Shown in pieces: positions 1 to 7,740 of a stretch of 37,114 bases of DNA (position 1 is the first letter of the stretch; every line of letters begins with the position of its first letter). The notes beneath the pieces are model-generated. The model did no database searches and was not told the origin of the DNA. It was given only the letters and a program-made list of their open reading frames with translations. The DNA comes from Planctomycetota bacterium. GTDB taxonomy: Bacteria > Planctomycetota > UBA1135 > GCA-002686595. A program made the position numbers and the translations under genes. Where the stretch lies: positions 1 through 37,114 of the forward strand of contig NYYZ01000033.1 of the NCBI GenBank assembly GCA_002686945.1. The letters are read 5' to 3'.

Positions 1-8
1 ACCGTCAA

Positions 9-99
9 CAACCGATCCTGTCAGCCTCCAACCAGAGGGGAAGATACAGCGCTGAAGGGGCTCCTTCAGAGCTAAGTGGGAGCTAGTTGGATTGTGAAT
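9..99 (-). promoter_or_regulatory. Conserved lipoprotein leader, copy 1
   Basis: Read on the minus strand, this block matches the leaders at 697-790 and 8242-8306. It has a CTCTGAAGGAG box (61-71), a GG-TTGG stretch and an AGGAT ribosome-binding site (14-18). By alignment the start codon would be the TTG at 6-8, opening a gene that leaves the window to the left. The box lies 53 bases from the start codon in all three copies. Whether the box is a promoter element, an operator or part of an RNA leader cannot be told from sequence. Confidence 0.55.
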
Positions 100-144
100 C
101 CTGCGCACACGAACGATCTCTTCGGGCGAACCTTCAACTCCCTG

Positions 145-696
145 CTAGATCTCTTGGTTGCGGACCATGGCGTAAGTGATGTCTCGATCCTCACCTTCGC
201 CACCGGGCTGCTGGTCACGACCAAGGGTTCTTAGGTCGTAATCGTTGCTGCCCTCGGAGGGGGGCAGGTACTTGTACTCGGCGCCCCAAGCGTCCTTCGG
301 TACGGTCTTTTGTTTGAGCCAAACCCGATTGTTCTTATCGGGGGTGACCAGGTCCTCAAGGGAATCGGGGAAGCGCCCATTGCTGATCATGGACTGGGCG
401 AGAGCGATGGAGATGCCGTGCAGGTCCGACTTGGTCTTGCTGATCTTGGCGTCATAGAGGCGTTCTTCCTCTGCAGCTTTCTCTGCACCAAGGCGCTCTT
501 CCTCTGCAGCTTTCTCCGCCGCAAGGCGCTCCTCCTCTGCAGCTTTCTCTGCAGCAAGCTGTTCTTCCTCCGCTACTTTTTCTTCCGCATCGTTAGCTTT
601 ATCAACCTCTATTTCTGATGCGGCGGTATCGTTTCCACACGAAGAGACGAGAAGCAAGAAACAAAGGGCGGCCAGACTTGTAGTGGGGTTCTTCAT
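145..696 (-). CDS. Lipoprotein: coiled coil plus GspG-like C-terminal domain
   Basis: This is a 183-residue predicted lipoprotein of unknown role. The N-terminus is a lipoprotein signal (hydrophobic stretch ending in LVSSC, Cys at about residue 20). A highly charged Glu/Ala-rich coiled coil follows, with three 11-residue repeats of the type AAEKAAEEERL. The last ~90 residues resemble the C-terminal domain of type II secretion pseudopilin GspG: a helix, then a GRFPDSLEDL segment, DAWGAEYKYLPP, and a terminal GRDQQPGGEGEDRDI that in GspG binds calcium. There is no prepilin N-terminus, so it is not a pilin. The ATG at 696 is preferred over the upstream TTG at 702 because the AGGAT ribosome-binding site is well spaced from it and the other leader copies agree. 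Identification of the C-terminal fold is by motif memory. Confidence 0.8.
   Translation of the reverse strand: MKNPTTSLAALCFLLLVSSCGNDTAASEIEVDKANDAEEKVAEEEQLAAEKAAEEERLAAEKAAEEERLGAEKAAEEERLYDAKISKTKSDLHGISIALAQSMISNGRFPDSLEDLVTPDKNNRVWLKQKTVPKDAWGAEYKYLPPSEGSNDYDLRTLGRDQQPGGEGEDRDITYAMVRNQEI
457..555 (-). repeat. Three tandem 33-bp coding repeats
   Basis: Three consecutive 33-bp units within the lipoprotein gene encode the 11-residue heptad-like unit A/G-A-E-K-A-A-E-E-E-R-L. The units are nearly identical at DNA level, which suggests recent expansion by slippage and a length-variable coiled-coil spacer. Confidence 0.85.
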
Positions 697-790
697 AACC
701 AAATCCTACCAACCTCCAACCCCAGCAGAGGATTTAGCGTTGCTGGGACTCCTTCAGAGCCAAGTGGGGACCGACTGGCGTGGCGTGAAT
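697..790 (-). promoter_or_regulatory. Conserved lipoprotein leader, copy 2
   Basis: Upstream region of the 145-696 lipoprotein gene. On the minus strand it has the CTCTGAAGGAG box (749-759), GGGGTTGGAGG and AGGAT, with the ATG at 696. It aligns with copy 1 over about 90 bases, including CCCACTT just upstream of the box. The box to ATG distance is 53 bases. Confidence 0.6.
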
Positions 791-906
791 GCACCCTGGC
801 GTGTCAATTTGGAGTTACCTCCTAGGGCCTGTGAGATAAGGTGGTAGGCATGGGTAGTCAACCAACAGAACCGAGCCATCCACTGGGCAAAGACAACCTG
901 AAACGG

Positions 907-1572
907 ATGAATCAGTTACCGGAGTCCATTCTCAAGTACGCGCTCGTTCTCCTGGCGAGCAGCATTCAAAGCGGGTGCCGAGCCAAAGACACGCCTGCGG
1001 AAGTCATTTCAGGTGGAGAGATAGTTGGCCCGGAAGTGGTTGAACTTGATCGGCGGCAGTGGAAGATCGGTGACCTGGACGCAGAAACTCTTTTCTTCCT
1101 GGAGGACGGTATCCCTCAACACTCGACGACCGTCACGAACAACAACGCTACAGATCGCTGGTGGACAGGCTTGACGGTTTACGGTTACAGGGCCTCTGGA
1201 TCGATTCCTCCGGTCAACACGGACCCAATCTCAGACGCAGCGTGGGAGGCACTGACAGAAGAAGAGCTCAACCTGAGGCTCGGCGGCGGATGGGGTTCAG
1301 GGGGTGGACAGGCCTGCAGATCCTCAAGCTCCCTGCCAGAGATCATCAAGGGCACGGTGCAGATGAGGCCCGGTGAGACCCGGAGCTACCAAGCCTCCCA
1401 CACCAACTACCCGCCCTCGCCAAGGCGTGAGACGGTCACGAGCTGGAGCCTGAAAGGTCAGGCGGCCCTTCCATCGGACCAACCCTTTGAGGAGTGGCCC
1501 CCATTTGAAGTCAGCCTCACCTTCCGTTGGGACAAGGAGGACGGCTGCTCAGTAGATAGCAGAGCCCTTTGA
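907..1572 (+). CDS. Hypothetical secreted or lipoprotein
   Basis: A 221-residue protein not recognised. The reading frame is open from 841, but the ATG at 907 places a hydrophobic signal segment (LKYALVLLASSIQSGC) at the N-terminus, ending in a Cys that may be lipidated. The residue at -3 is Gln, so the lipobox is imperfect. The mature part has Gly/Ser-rich stretches (GGGWGSGGGQAC), several Trp residues and two later Cys residues that might pair. No catalytic motif is visible. It is transcribed away from the lipoprotein gene at 145-696. Confidence 0.6.
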   Translation: MNQLPESILKYALVLLASSIQSGCRAKDTPAEVISGGEIVGPEVVELDRRQWKIGDLDAETLFFLEDGIPQHSTTVTNNNATDRWWTGLTVYGYRASGSIPPVNTDPISDAAWEALTEEELNLRLGGGWGSGGGQACRSSSSLPEIIKGTVQMRPGETRSYQASHTNYPPSPRRETVTSWSLKGQAALPSDQPFEEWPPFEVSLTFRWDKEDGCSVDSRAL

Positions 1573-1609
1573 CCCTTGGGGCAAGAACGTCCTCATATCA
1601 GTTAGAAAC

Positions 1610-1637
1610 GGCCCTCAAGGGGCAATTCGTGAGGGCC
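1610..1637. terminator. Hairpin between convergent genes
   Basis: A perfect 8-bp stem GGCCCTCA / TGAGGGCC around a 12-nt loop lies between the convergent ends of the genes at 907-1572 and 1692-2456. There is no clear T-tract, so termination is inferred from position and structure. Confidence 0.45.
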
Positions 1638-1691
1638 GGGCTTCACCTCGCTCACCTTGATTCCTACCTCAAAGTGAATGATCCTCCGCTT

Positions 1692-2456
1692 TCATTCACT
1701 TCCAAGCCCTTCGTCACTCACCGTACTGAATGACGCGGGAAGGTGCGGCAAAACCCACAGCCTCCAGGCGACAGCGCCCAGGGCGATGCCGGTGACGAGG
1801 TCGAACACGAGATGTTGTTTTGTGAGCACGATGCTGATGGCCATCGAGGTCCAGGCGATCCACAGCACGAGGCGCCGCCATGGCCGTCGGCTCCAGATGC
1901 GAGCCAGGAAGAGGGCCATGATGAGGGTATGCGAGACGTGGCCGCTGGGCCAGGCGTTGAAAGGCGGATCCAATTGATAGAGGCCGTCGTAGATCGCATG
2001 CAGTGCGGCGCCCCTGCCCACCAGGGCCGCGTGCATCTGATCGCGCAGGGCCACTTCCGCGGGGCAGAGCAGAAAGACCGCCAGGGAAATAGCTATCACG
2101 ATAAACAGCGATCGCCATATCGCGATCAGGGCCTTGGTCGCCGCAATGCCCGCGGGCAAAAAGAAGACACAGGCGAAGTAGTAGAGAATGTTCGTCATGT
2201 AGAGCCAGATCGCAGCGGGGACCGCGGGGATGGCGCGATCCAGGGGGATGGTGGGATCCCAGGCGACGACTCCTCGACCAGCCACGAAATGGGCCACGCA
2301 CAGGTAGGCGGTGGCCAGGGTCAATCCACACAGGATCCCTCCCAGCCAGCGCGCTGGCGCTTCACCAACGTGGGCCTCCAGGGCGCTCAGTGCATGAACC
2401 TCCCCGCTCCCGCTTCCTGTGGATTCGTCGGATGTCAAGTGGCGGTCATTCTGCAC
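1692..2456 (-). CDS. PAP2-superfamily membrane phosphatase or phosphotransferase
   Basis: A 254-residue integral membrane protein of the PAP2 acid phosphatase superfamily. After a polar N-terminal tail of about 35 residues there are about six hydrophobic segments. The second PAP2 signature is clear (NAWPSGHVSHT), and the third appears as LTKQHLVFDLVTG, with the catalytic His followed by Asp four residues later. The Lys form of this third motif is typical of the inositol phosphorylceramide synthase / PAP2_3 branch rather than of undecaprenyl pyrophosphatase. The first motif (K-x6-RP) is not evident. The likely substrate is a lipid phosphate or a phospholipid headgroup, but it cannot be chosen from sequence. 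Confidence 0.8.
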   Translation of the reverse strand: MQNDRHLTSDESTGSGSGEVHALSALEAHVGEAPARWLGGILCGLTLATAYLCVAHFVAGRGVVAWDPTIPLDRAIPAVPAAIWLYMTNILYYFACVFFLPAGIAATKALIAIWRSLFIVIAISLAVFLLCPAEVALRDQMHAALVGRGAALHAIYDGLYQLDPPFNAWPSGHVSHTLIMALFLARIWSRRPWRRLVLWIAWTSMAISIVLTKQHLVFDLVTGIALGAVAWRLWVLPHLPASFSTVSDEGLGSE

Positions 2457-2648
2457 CAGCCCTGCGCCAACATGAAAGACATCTAGACCAATCTGCCTTC
2501 AGAACCATCCACGGCAGAAAGGCCTCACTCCCCTGGTCCCCCGACGACTGGCAACCGTATGCGGTGGCTGAGGGTTGCTGGATCGCACACCATGGGTTCA
2601 ACCCACGCGCTCCGCTGCGACGATTGCATCGGCCTCTCCCGCATGCCT
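2457..2648. other. Intergenic stretch, nothing recognised
   Basis: No gene, RNA or convincing hairpin is seen here. It leads into the direct repeat and gene debris at 2649-3078 and is probably decayed sequence. Confidence 0.5.
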
Positions 2649-2719
2649 TCCTCTCCTGAAAACAAGGGTCAAGCGGGCGCTCTCTCGGTGCCCCAGCGAC
2701 GAGTTAGTGCGGCACCCAG
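2649..2719 (-). repeat. 71-bp direct repeat, copy A (displaced acyltransferase 3' end)
   Basis: This block is identical, except for one base (2657), to 5013-5083 in the same orientation. In copy B it spans the last ~16 codons and stop of the acyltransferase gene plus 20 bp downstream. Copy A is therefore an orphan copy of that gene's 3' end, with sharp boundaries on both sides. Confidence 0.92.
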
Positions 2720-2725
2720 TGACCC

Positions 2726-2800
2726 CTAACGGAACATCACCGTCACGCCGTTGGTGATGTTGGAAGTCACTCCCAGATTCACGGAGCCAAAGCGCTGTCG
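2726..2800 (-). pseudogene. Possible C-terminal remnant of an outer-membrane protein
   Basis: Next to repeat A, a minus-strand frame of about 24 codons with no start reads FGSVNLGVTSNITNGVTVMF and then Arg and a TAG at 2726-2728. Alternating hydrophobic/polar residues ending in a short aromatic strand resemble the last strand of a beta-barrel. It overlaps the end of the sulfatase fragment in another frame. It is too short for firm assignment. Confidence 0.3.
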
Positions 2801-3078
2801 CTAGACCAAACTCGGTGCTGCACAGGGTAAAAGCCCGTCAACAGACTCATGTGCGCAATCAAGGTCCAAGTCCATGTTGTGCGCGCATTTTCAAGAACCA
2901 GAGCGTCGTCTGCTAGGCTGTCCAAAAAGGGTGTCGTGTCTTGCTGATAGCCGTAGGCCCCCATATGATCCGCTCGCAATGTGTCGAGCGAGATCAGAAT
3001 CACGTTAGGAGCTGGAGCTTTAACACCTCCGCAGCAAGAAGTGACCAATAGAAATGAAATAGCTGAACGCCGAACCAT
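2779..3078 (-). pseudogene. Truncated sulfatase (N-terminal 99 residues)
   Basis: Only the N-terminal fifth of an alkaline-phosphatase-superfamily sulfatase is left. It has a lipoprotein-like signal (SFLLVTSCCGG), then the typical NVILISLDTLRADHMGAYGY, TTPFLDSLADDALVLENA, and TWTLIAHMSLLTGFYPVQH. The catalytic Cys/Ser-x-Pro-x-Arg position reads TWTLIAH, so this may have been a member of the phosphodiesterase-like branch without formylglycine. The frame stops at SALAP, where intact relatives continue for several hundred residues. The fragment starts 49 bp after the glycosyltransferase gene, so both may once have been one operon. Confidence 0.8.
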
Positions 3079-3126
3079 GGAACAGAACAGTCTAGCGGGC
3101 TCTTGCCAATAAGTGAAACGAAGCGG

Positions 3127-4839
3127 TCATTGCTTCTCGGAAGAAATGTCCTGTGCGGGATGACGCTCAAGATCGTGCGCCTGCGGCAGGCGCCACACCT
3201 CAAGAGTCTTACCAAGCCTCTCGGCATCCCAGACCCATGCAAGGGGCATGGTTCGAACGAGGCCCGTGGGGCCCGTGTGTCTTTGAGCTTCCATTGCTCG
3301 GCGGGTTTCAAAGACCATAGCAATCTTGCCTCCGAAACTGCGCAGGACTTTCCTGACAGGATCCATCCTCGCGCGCTGCCCTTCCGAGCGCACCAAGACT
3401 ACATAGTCGACATCTTGCCGATCCAGCGACCTCTCCATGGCCGGTCCATAGAGCCCCACCGCTTGGTCCTTGCTGGGATAAAGCATGTGGGCTTGAATGG
3501 CGCCCTCAAATTCAATGCCTGTGCGCCTTAGGTACTTGTGCCAATCACTGCGCAGGTAATGATGCGTGTCTTGAGCAGACTGAAGGGTCATATACATGGG
3601 CAGCGTGAACCCGGGACTCGTGACCACCACGCGTGCTGGTGGATCTCTTTGCTGGCCAAGCCAGCGGGCGGCAAGAGTCGCGGTGTCTGGCTTGCCACTG
3701 AGCCACACATACCTAGTGGAGCAATAGCCCGATACACCAATTCCAATAACGCAGGCCGCCACAACGGAGTGCTGCAGGATCTTTGGCTTGCGCAATTGGT
3801 GGAGTTGCTGCATGCCATACATGCCCAAGATTGCAGCGTACGGCACGAGAGGCACCGCATGCCGATAGTGGACCAAGTTGTGAGGAATGAAGAGGGCTAC
3901 ATACCCAAGGGGAAAGCTAGCTACGAGGAGCGCTGTGGACAACATGCTCTCCCCGCGCCTGCTCGGGGAAAGCACTCGACAAAGCACAAAGCCTGAGCCC
4001 ACAAGAAGAGCACCGGTCAAGAACGGGTCGAAGTACCAAAAGGCTTCGCTCAATCTCGATGCTCCACTCCAGCCGACCACATAGGATGCACTCTTGCCGT
4101 CGGCTTGGTTCCAGAAAATGAACCGATAGGCAAAAAGGATAATCAAGGCCGCTACCACTCCAATGCGCGAGATCAAGTGGGCAAGCTCGGTGTGCCTAAC
4201 CTTGATCGGCGCTCGGATCAGCATGATGAACGCTAGCGCGAGGGTGCCGGTAATCGGCAATCCGCTGTGCAGCACTCCGATGCAGAGTCCTACCCCAAGC
4301 CCCGCCTGCCAAGCGCGTCGGCGGCTGGGAACTTCCACGAGACGCACTAGGGTCCAAGTCGCAAGCAAAGACATCGCCGCTTCGGCGCCGTGGGGCCGCG
4401 CAGTACGGCCGATACACAGCATCAAGAGGTTCAAGGAAACAGCGGCACTGCTGGCCAATGCCCAGGGGACTCGGAGCAGCCTGCGGGCGAGCAGAAAGGT
4501 CATCAACACACTGAGCACACCGAACATTCCAATCAGCCGCCGGCCCAAAACCCCCTGGTGCCGTGCACGCTCTAGGTTTTGGTCAAGGTCAAGATCCTCT
4601 TCTCCATAAAGAGCCAAAGGCCCCGGCAACCAGTGCAGGAAATCCGCAAGCAAGTAGGGGTAGAAACCTTGCGGCCGAGCCTCATGCAAGTAGTGTTCAG
4701 CGCAGGCCTCGAAAGCCAGCGCGTTACTCACCATCACTGAGTCCGGATCACCAGCCTGGGGACGCAGATAATCGAGATTGAGTTGCAGCAGCCCCAGGCT
4801 CAGGAGCAGAACGGCAAAAAGAGAGATGCGGGCAAGCAA
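3127..4839 (-). CDS. Membrane glycosyltransferase, GT39/GT83 (ArnT/PMT) type
   Basis: A 570-residue polytopic membrane protein. An N-terminal transmembrane helix is followed by an acidic loop (AGDPDSVM) that matches the catalytic Asp region of GT-C enzymes. Then come an extracytoplasmic segment with RPQGFYPYLL, many transmembrane helices (including a GRTARPHGAEAAMSLL segment typical of the family), and a soluble C-terminal domain of about 170 residues. Such enzymes transfer a sugar from a polyprenyl-phosphate carrier to a lipid, glycan or protein outside the membrane. The gene lies downstream of the acyltransferase on the same strand and between the two 71-bp repeats, which suggests it arrived as cargo. 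Acceptor and sugar are unknown. Confidence 0.75.
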   Translation of the reverse strand: MLARISLFAVLLLSLGLLQLNLDYLRPQAGDPDSVMVSNALAFEACAEHYLHEARPQGFYPYLLADFLHWLPGPLALYGEEDLDLDQNLERARHQGVLGRRLIGMFGVLSVLMTFLLARRLLRVPWALASSAAVSLNLLMLCIGRTARPHGAEAAMSLLATWTLVRLVEVPSRRRAWQAGLGVGLCIGVLHSGLPITGTLALAFIMLIRAPIKVRHTELAHLISRIGVVAALIILFAYRFIFWNQADGKSASYVVGWSGASRLSEAFWYFDPFLTGALLVGSGFVLCRVLSPSRRGESMLSTALLVASFPLGYVALFIPHNLVHYRHAVPLVPYAAILGMYGMQQLHQLRKPKILQHSVVAACVIGIGVSGYCSTRYVWLSGKPDTATLAARWLGQQRDPPARVVVTSPGFTLPMYMTLQSAQDTHHYLRSDWHKYLRRTGIEFEGAIQAHMLYPSKDQAVGLYGPAMERSLDRQDVDYVVLVRSEGQRARMDPVRKVLRSFGGKIAMVFETRRAMEAQRHTGPTGLVRTMPLAWVWDAERLGKTLEVWRLPQAHDLERHPAQDISSEKQ

Positions 4840-5012
4840 GGGAAGAGGACGAGGATCGAGTTGAGCTCGCCGGCGTCGTGCATGCGCTGTGCCTGCCCGA
4901 CCGAAGCCCTCACCTCAATGTAAGCGTGAGCATGCTCTCTATAGGCCAAGGCACTCAAGAAATTACTCGAAAACCCAACATGAGCCGGGGGGCGCCCAAA
5001 GGCGTATCCCTC

Positions 5013-5083
5013 TCCTCTCCCGAAAACAAGGGTCAAGCGGGCGCTCTCTCGGTGCCCCAGCGACGAGTTAGTGCGGCACCCAG
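5013..5083 (-). repeat. 71-bp direct repeat, copy B (in the acyltransferase 3' end)
   Basis: This is the in-place copy of the repeat. It includes the acyltransferase stop codon (5033-5035) and its last ~16 codons. Together with copy A it brackets a 2.3-kb segment carrying the glycosyltransferase and gene fragments. Recombination between the copies would remove that segment and restore the acyltransferase end exactly. Confidence 0.92.
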
Positions 5084-6370
5084 GAATGGGGGCAGCAGGG
5101 CAAGGGTCCGAAGCCCAAGGGGGCCATCGCCGGATATTCCGCTGAAGGCCACAAGTGCCAGGCCGAAGCAGACCAGGATCGAACCGATTGCCAGTCGCCA
5201 GGCCGGCAAGGGCGCCAAGCCTGGAAGCTGGGCCTTGGGCCTCTCAAATCGACCAAACAAAGCGATCGCTGGAAGGAGTCCAAGCGTACAAACAACAAGC
5301 CAAATAGCCTTTTGCCACCACCACTCGGGGGAGTTTGGTATGGCGCCCAGGCCCAGATCTCCCATCAGGTGCGCAGCCCCGACGAAGAGAATCATCACGG
5401 TCATGTGCCAAAGGAACACCGTCATGATCATGCCATTGATCAGCACGGTAACCGCCCATGGTTTGACAGAACTCAGGAAGCGCTTCATCGGCGCTTGAAT
5501 CGAGAGCAGGAGTCCGATCTGAAGACAGCCCAAGCAGAGCAGCGTGATCTTCGGTGGCAACGTATTGCTGACGGGATCCCCTGAAACGCTAACCATGCTA
5601 AGGGGATACGGCCCCGCGAAGACAAGCGTACACAAGAGAGCGCCGCCAATGCCGGCGAGCATTAGCGGGCGAAATCTGCCTTCGAGCTGCTTATCGTTCC
5701 ATGCATAGCCAAGCTGATGAACGGCGGACCAAATGAAAACGTAGTTCACCCAGGCCAGATTCCGCAGATCACCAAGGAAGAAACCAGCATCAAGTGCGCC
5801 CCCTATGGCCGCAAGTCCAAAGAACGAGAGCCATCCGAAGCGCGACCATAAGGCGTGCGAAATGGGCACCAGTAGCGCGATCACAAGGTAAACCGCAAGG
5901 AACCAAATCGGAATGAGCGAAAGCTGCGAGCCCGTGCCGATCCAGGGTCGACTGACTCCACAAAGATGGGCCACTCCGCCCATCACAATCCATGCCGCCA
6001 GGGGAACCAGCACCGGTGCGATCAGGCGGCGCAAGCGAGACTCAAGCCAGATCGAATAGCCCGTGCCCTTGCGCTTGGCGGCGGACCATGAAACTCCGTT
6101 GGAGAATCCGCCGACGAAGAAGAAAACGGGCATCACTTGAATGAGCCAAGTGAAGGGGTGGCTCTTGGTAGTGACTTCTAGAAGGTGGGTGATTTTTAGG
6201 CCGCCCTCGCCATCCGGATAGGCGGCGGCCGCAGTCCAGTGCCCGAAGATCACGCACAGGATTGCTACAGCCCGTAGGAAGTCGACGTAGCGGTTGCGGG
6301 ATTCCGGAGTGGCGCGGCTCATCTCGACGGCGCGCTGCCAAATCCCTGGCTTGTAAGATGCGCTGGTCAT
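5033..6370 (-). CDS. Acyltransferase 3 family membrane protein
   Basis: A 445-residue integral membrane O-acyltransferase (Acyl_transf_3, OafA/YrhL-like). The first core helix reads YVDFLRAVAILCVIFGHW with the family's conserved His. PVFFFVGGFSNG follows in the next helix, then R-L-R-R-L-I-A-P, and about ten hydrophobic segments in all. These proteins move acyl groups from cytoplasmic acyl-CoA to sugars of exported glycans or lipids. A second Met 17 codons in (6322) is an alternative start. The neighbouring glycosyltransferase on the same strand fits a surface-glycan role. The last ~16 codons are duplicated at 2669-2719. Confidence 0.85.
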   Translation of the reverse strand: MTSASYKPGIWQRAVEMSRATPESRNRYVDFLRAVAILCVIFGHWTAAAAYPDGEGGLKITHLLEVTTKSHPFTWLIQVMPVFFFVGGFSNGVSWSAAKRKGTGYSIWLESRLRRLIAPVLVPLAAWIVMGGVAHLCGVSRPWIGTGSQLSLIPIWFLAVYLVIALLVPISHALWSRFGWLSFFGLAAIGGALDAGFFLGDLRNLAWVNYVFIWSAVHQLGYAWNDKQLEGRFRPLMLAGIGGALLCTLVFAGPYPLSMVSVSGDPVSNTLPPKITLLCLGCLQIGLLLSIQAPMKRFLSSVKPWAVTVLINGMIMTVFLWHMTVMILFVGAAHLMGDLGLGAIPNSPEWWWQKAIWLVVCTLGLLPAIALFGRFERPKAQLPGLAPLPAWRLAIGSILVCFGLALVAFSGISGDGPLGLRTLALLPPFLGAALTRRWGTERAPA

Positions 6371-6665
6371 TCCAAGAGCAGAGCAAGGCCAATGACCGCT
6401 TGCAAGGGTGTCCCTTGAGCCGCGCCATGGAGCCTGGACAAGAGCGGGGCCCAGCTGCCTAACGGGCCGCCCTAACAGGCGCTGAACTGCAAGCAGGTCA
6501 GTGCCTTCGTTGTCCGAAGCGTGTTCAAGACTCTCGCAGCTTCACTTCTGAGCTATGATGTTACGGCTTGTGTGAAATTGAGTTGAATGGCGCATCGGAT
6601 CTCCAATCCAATCGCTTTGCGCCGAATAACGAGCAGAAACCAAAAGGAATTGGTAGTTTGCACGG
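6371..6665. other. Divergent intergenic region, no confident elements
   Basis: About 295 bp separate the divergent acyltransferase and metallophosphoesterase genes and should hold both promoters. A TATGAT (around 6553) is present without a matching -35 box. No operator or structured RNA is evident. Confidence 0.4.
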
Positions 6666-7652
6666 GTGAAGAACACACGCCGAGAGATCCTGAAGGGCGC
6701 CGCAGCTGGCGTCTGTGTCATCAGCTTCTGTCCACCGGCCAAGGCCGCTGAGGGTTTGAAGGTGCTGCGCTTCGGTATGTGCGCAGATGTACACAAGGAT
6801 ATCATGCACGACGCCGACGAGCGTCTCGGCACATTCCTTCAAAGCATGGGCAAGAAGCGTGCGCACTTCGTCGTGCAGATGGGAGACTTCTGCCAACCCA
6901 AGGAAGCCAATGACTCTTTCCGTGAGGTCTGGCAAAGCTGGAAGGGAGACCAATACAATGTGGTCGGAAACCACGACATGGACGGGGGTGCCAGCCGTGA
7001 GAAATTCCGCAAGTACGTCGGCATGGAGGAAGGCTATTACACCTACCTCCAAGAGGGGTATCGCTTCGTTGTCCTCGATGGCAATGACCGCCACAAGGAT
7101 GCGCCCGGTGGCTACCCCCGACACATCGGTAAAGAGCAGCGCACGTGGCTCAGAAAAACCCTCGCCTCCACGACCGAACCCGTGGTCGTCCTGGTCCACC
7201 AGAGCCTGCAGAACGCCAATGGCGTCGACAACGGCGCAGAAGTGCGTGCCATCCTTGAGGCCGCCAACGAAGCCGCCGGTTGGGGGCGCGTACTCGCCTG
7301 CTTCAGCGGACACCACCACCTCGACGATCTCGTCGAATTGAACGGTATCCCCTACATCCAGGTGAACTCCATGTCCTACAAGTGGGTGGGCGGCTCGAAG
7401 AAACACGAGAGCTATCCCCCGGAGGTCCACGCCGAGCACCCCTGGATCGAATACACCTGCCCCTACGCGGACCCGCTCTGGTCCTTCGTCACGATCGACC
7501 CCAAGGGCGAACTGCGGATCGAGGGCATTCGCTCGAAATGGGTTGGACCTTCTCCTGAAGAGCTGGGCTACGAAAAGGGCAAAGACACGCGAGGCATCAC
7601 ACCAAATGTCTCAGCGCGCGCGGTCAGCTTGCAGATGAAGGAAGACAAGTAG
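6666..7652 (+). CDS. Tat-exported calcineurin-like metallophosphoesterase
   Basis: A 328-residue secreted metallophosphoesterase starting at GTG. The N-terminus has a twin-arginine signal (NTRREILKG, hydrophobic stretch, PPAKAAE cleavage region). The dinuclear metal site is complete: D-x-H in MCADVHKD (Asp41, His43), GD in QMGDFC, GNHD in VVGNHDMDGG, an H in VLVHQSL, and GHHHLDD. Fully folded export by Tat suits a metal-loaded enzyme. The family hydrolyses phosphomonoesters or diesters, and this subgroup is common in planctomycetes and verrucomicrobia near sulfatases. The substrate is unknown. It is followed by a strong hairpin and a convergent lipoprotein pseudogene. Confidence 0.88.
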   Translation: MKNTRREILKGAAAGVCVISFCPPAKAAEGLKVLRFGMCADVHKDIMHDADERLGTFLQSMGKKRAHFVVQMGDFCQPKEANDSFREVWQSWKGDQYNVVGNHDMDGGASREKFRKYVGMEEGYYTYLQEGYRFVVLDGNDRHKDAPGGYPRHIGKEQRTWLRKTLASTTEPVVVLVHQSLQNANGVDNGAEVRAILEAANEAAGWGRVLACFSGHHHLDDLVELNGIPYIQVNSMSYKWVGGSKKHESYPPEVHAEHPWIEYTCPYADPLWSFVTIDPKGELRIEGIRSKWVGPSPEELGYEKGKDTRGITPNVSARAVSLQMKEDK

Positions 7653-7668
7653 GTCCAGTCTGGAGAGT

Positions 7669-7691
7669 CGATCGGATTCCTGATCCGATCG
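7669..7691. terminator. Hairpin, likely bidirectional terminator
   Basis: A perfect 9-bp stem CGATCGGAT / ATCCGATCG with a 5-nt loop sits 17 bp after the metallophosphoesterase stop, between convergent genes. There is no long T-tract. Confidence 0.5.
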
Positions 7692-7740
7692 GCGGGGCGA
7701 TATCCCTTCTCAGGCTTTGCGACCGCGCTCAAACCAGAAG

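Noticed and set aside
2733..2761. Inverted repeat AACATCACC / GGTGATGTT as an integron attC-like site or terminator
   Set aside because: It lacks the R' and R'' core boxes of attC, and its sequence is explained by the coding tail SNITNGVTVMF.
6561..7439. 292-codon minus-strand open frame over the metallophosphoesterase
   Set aside because: The plus strand has a complete catalytic motif set and a Tat signal; the antisense frame has no family features.
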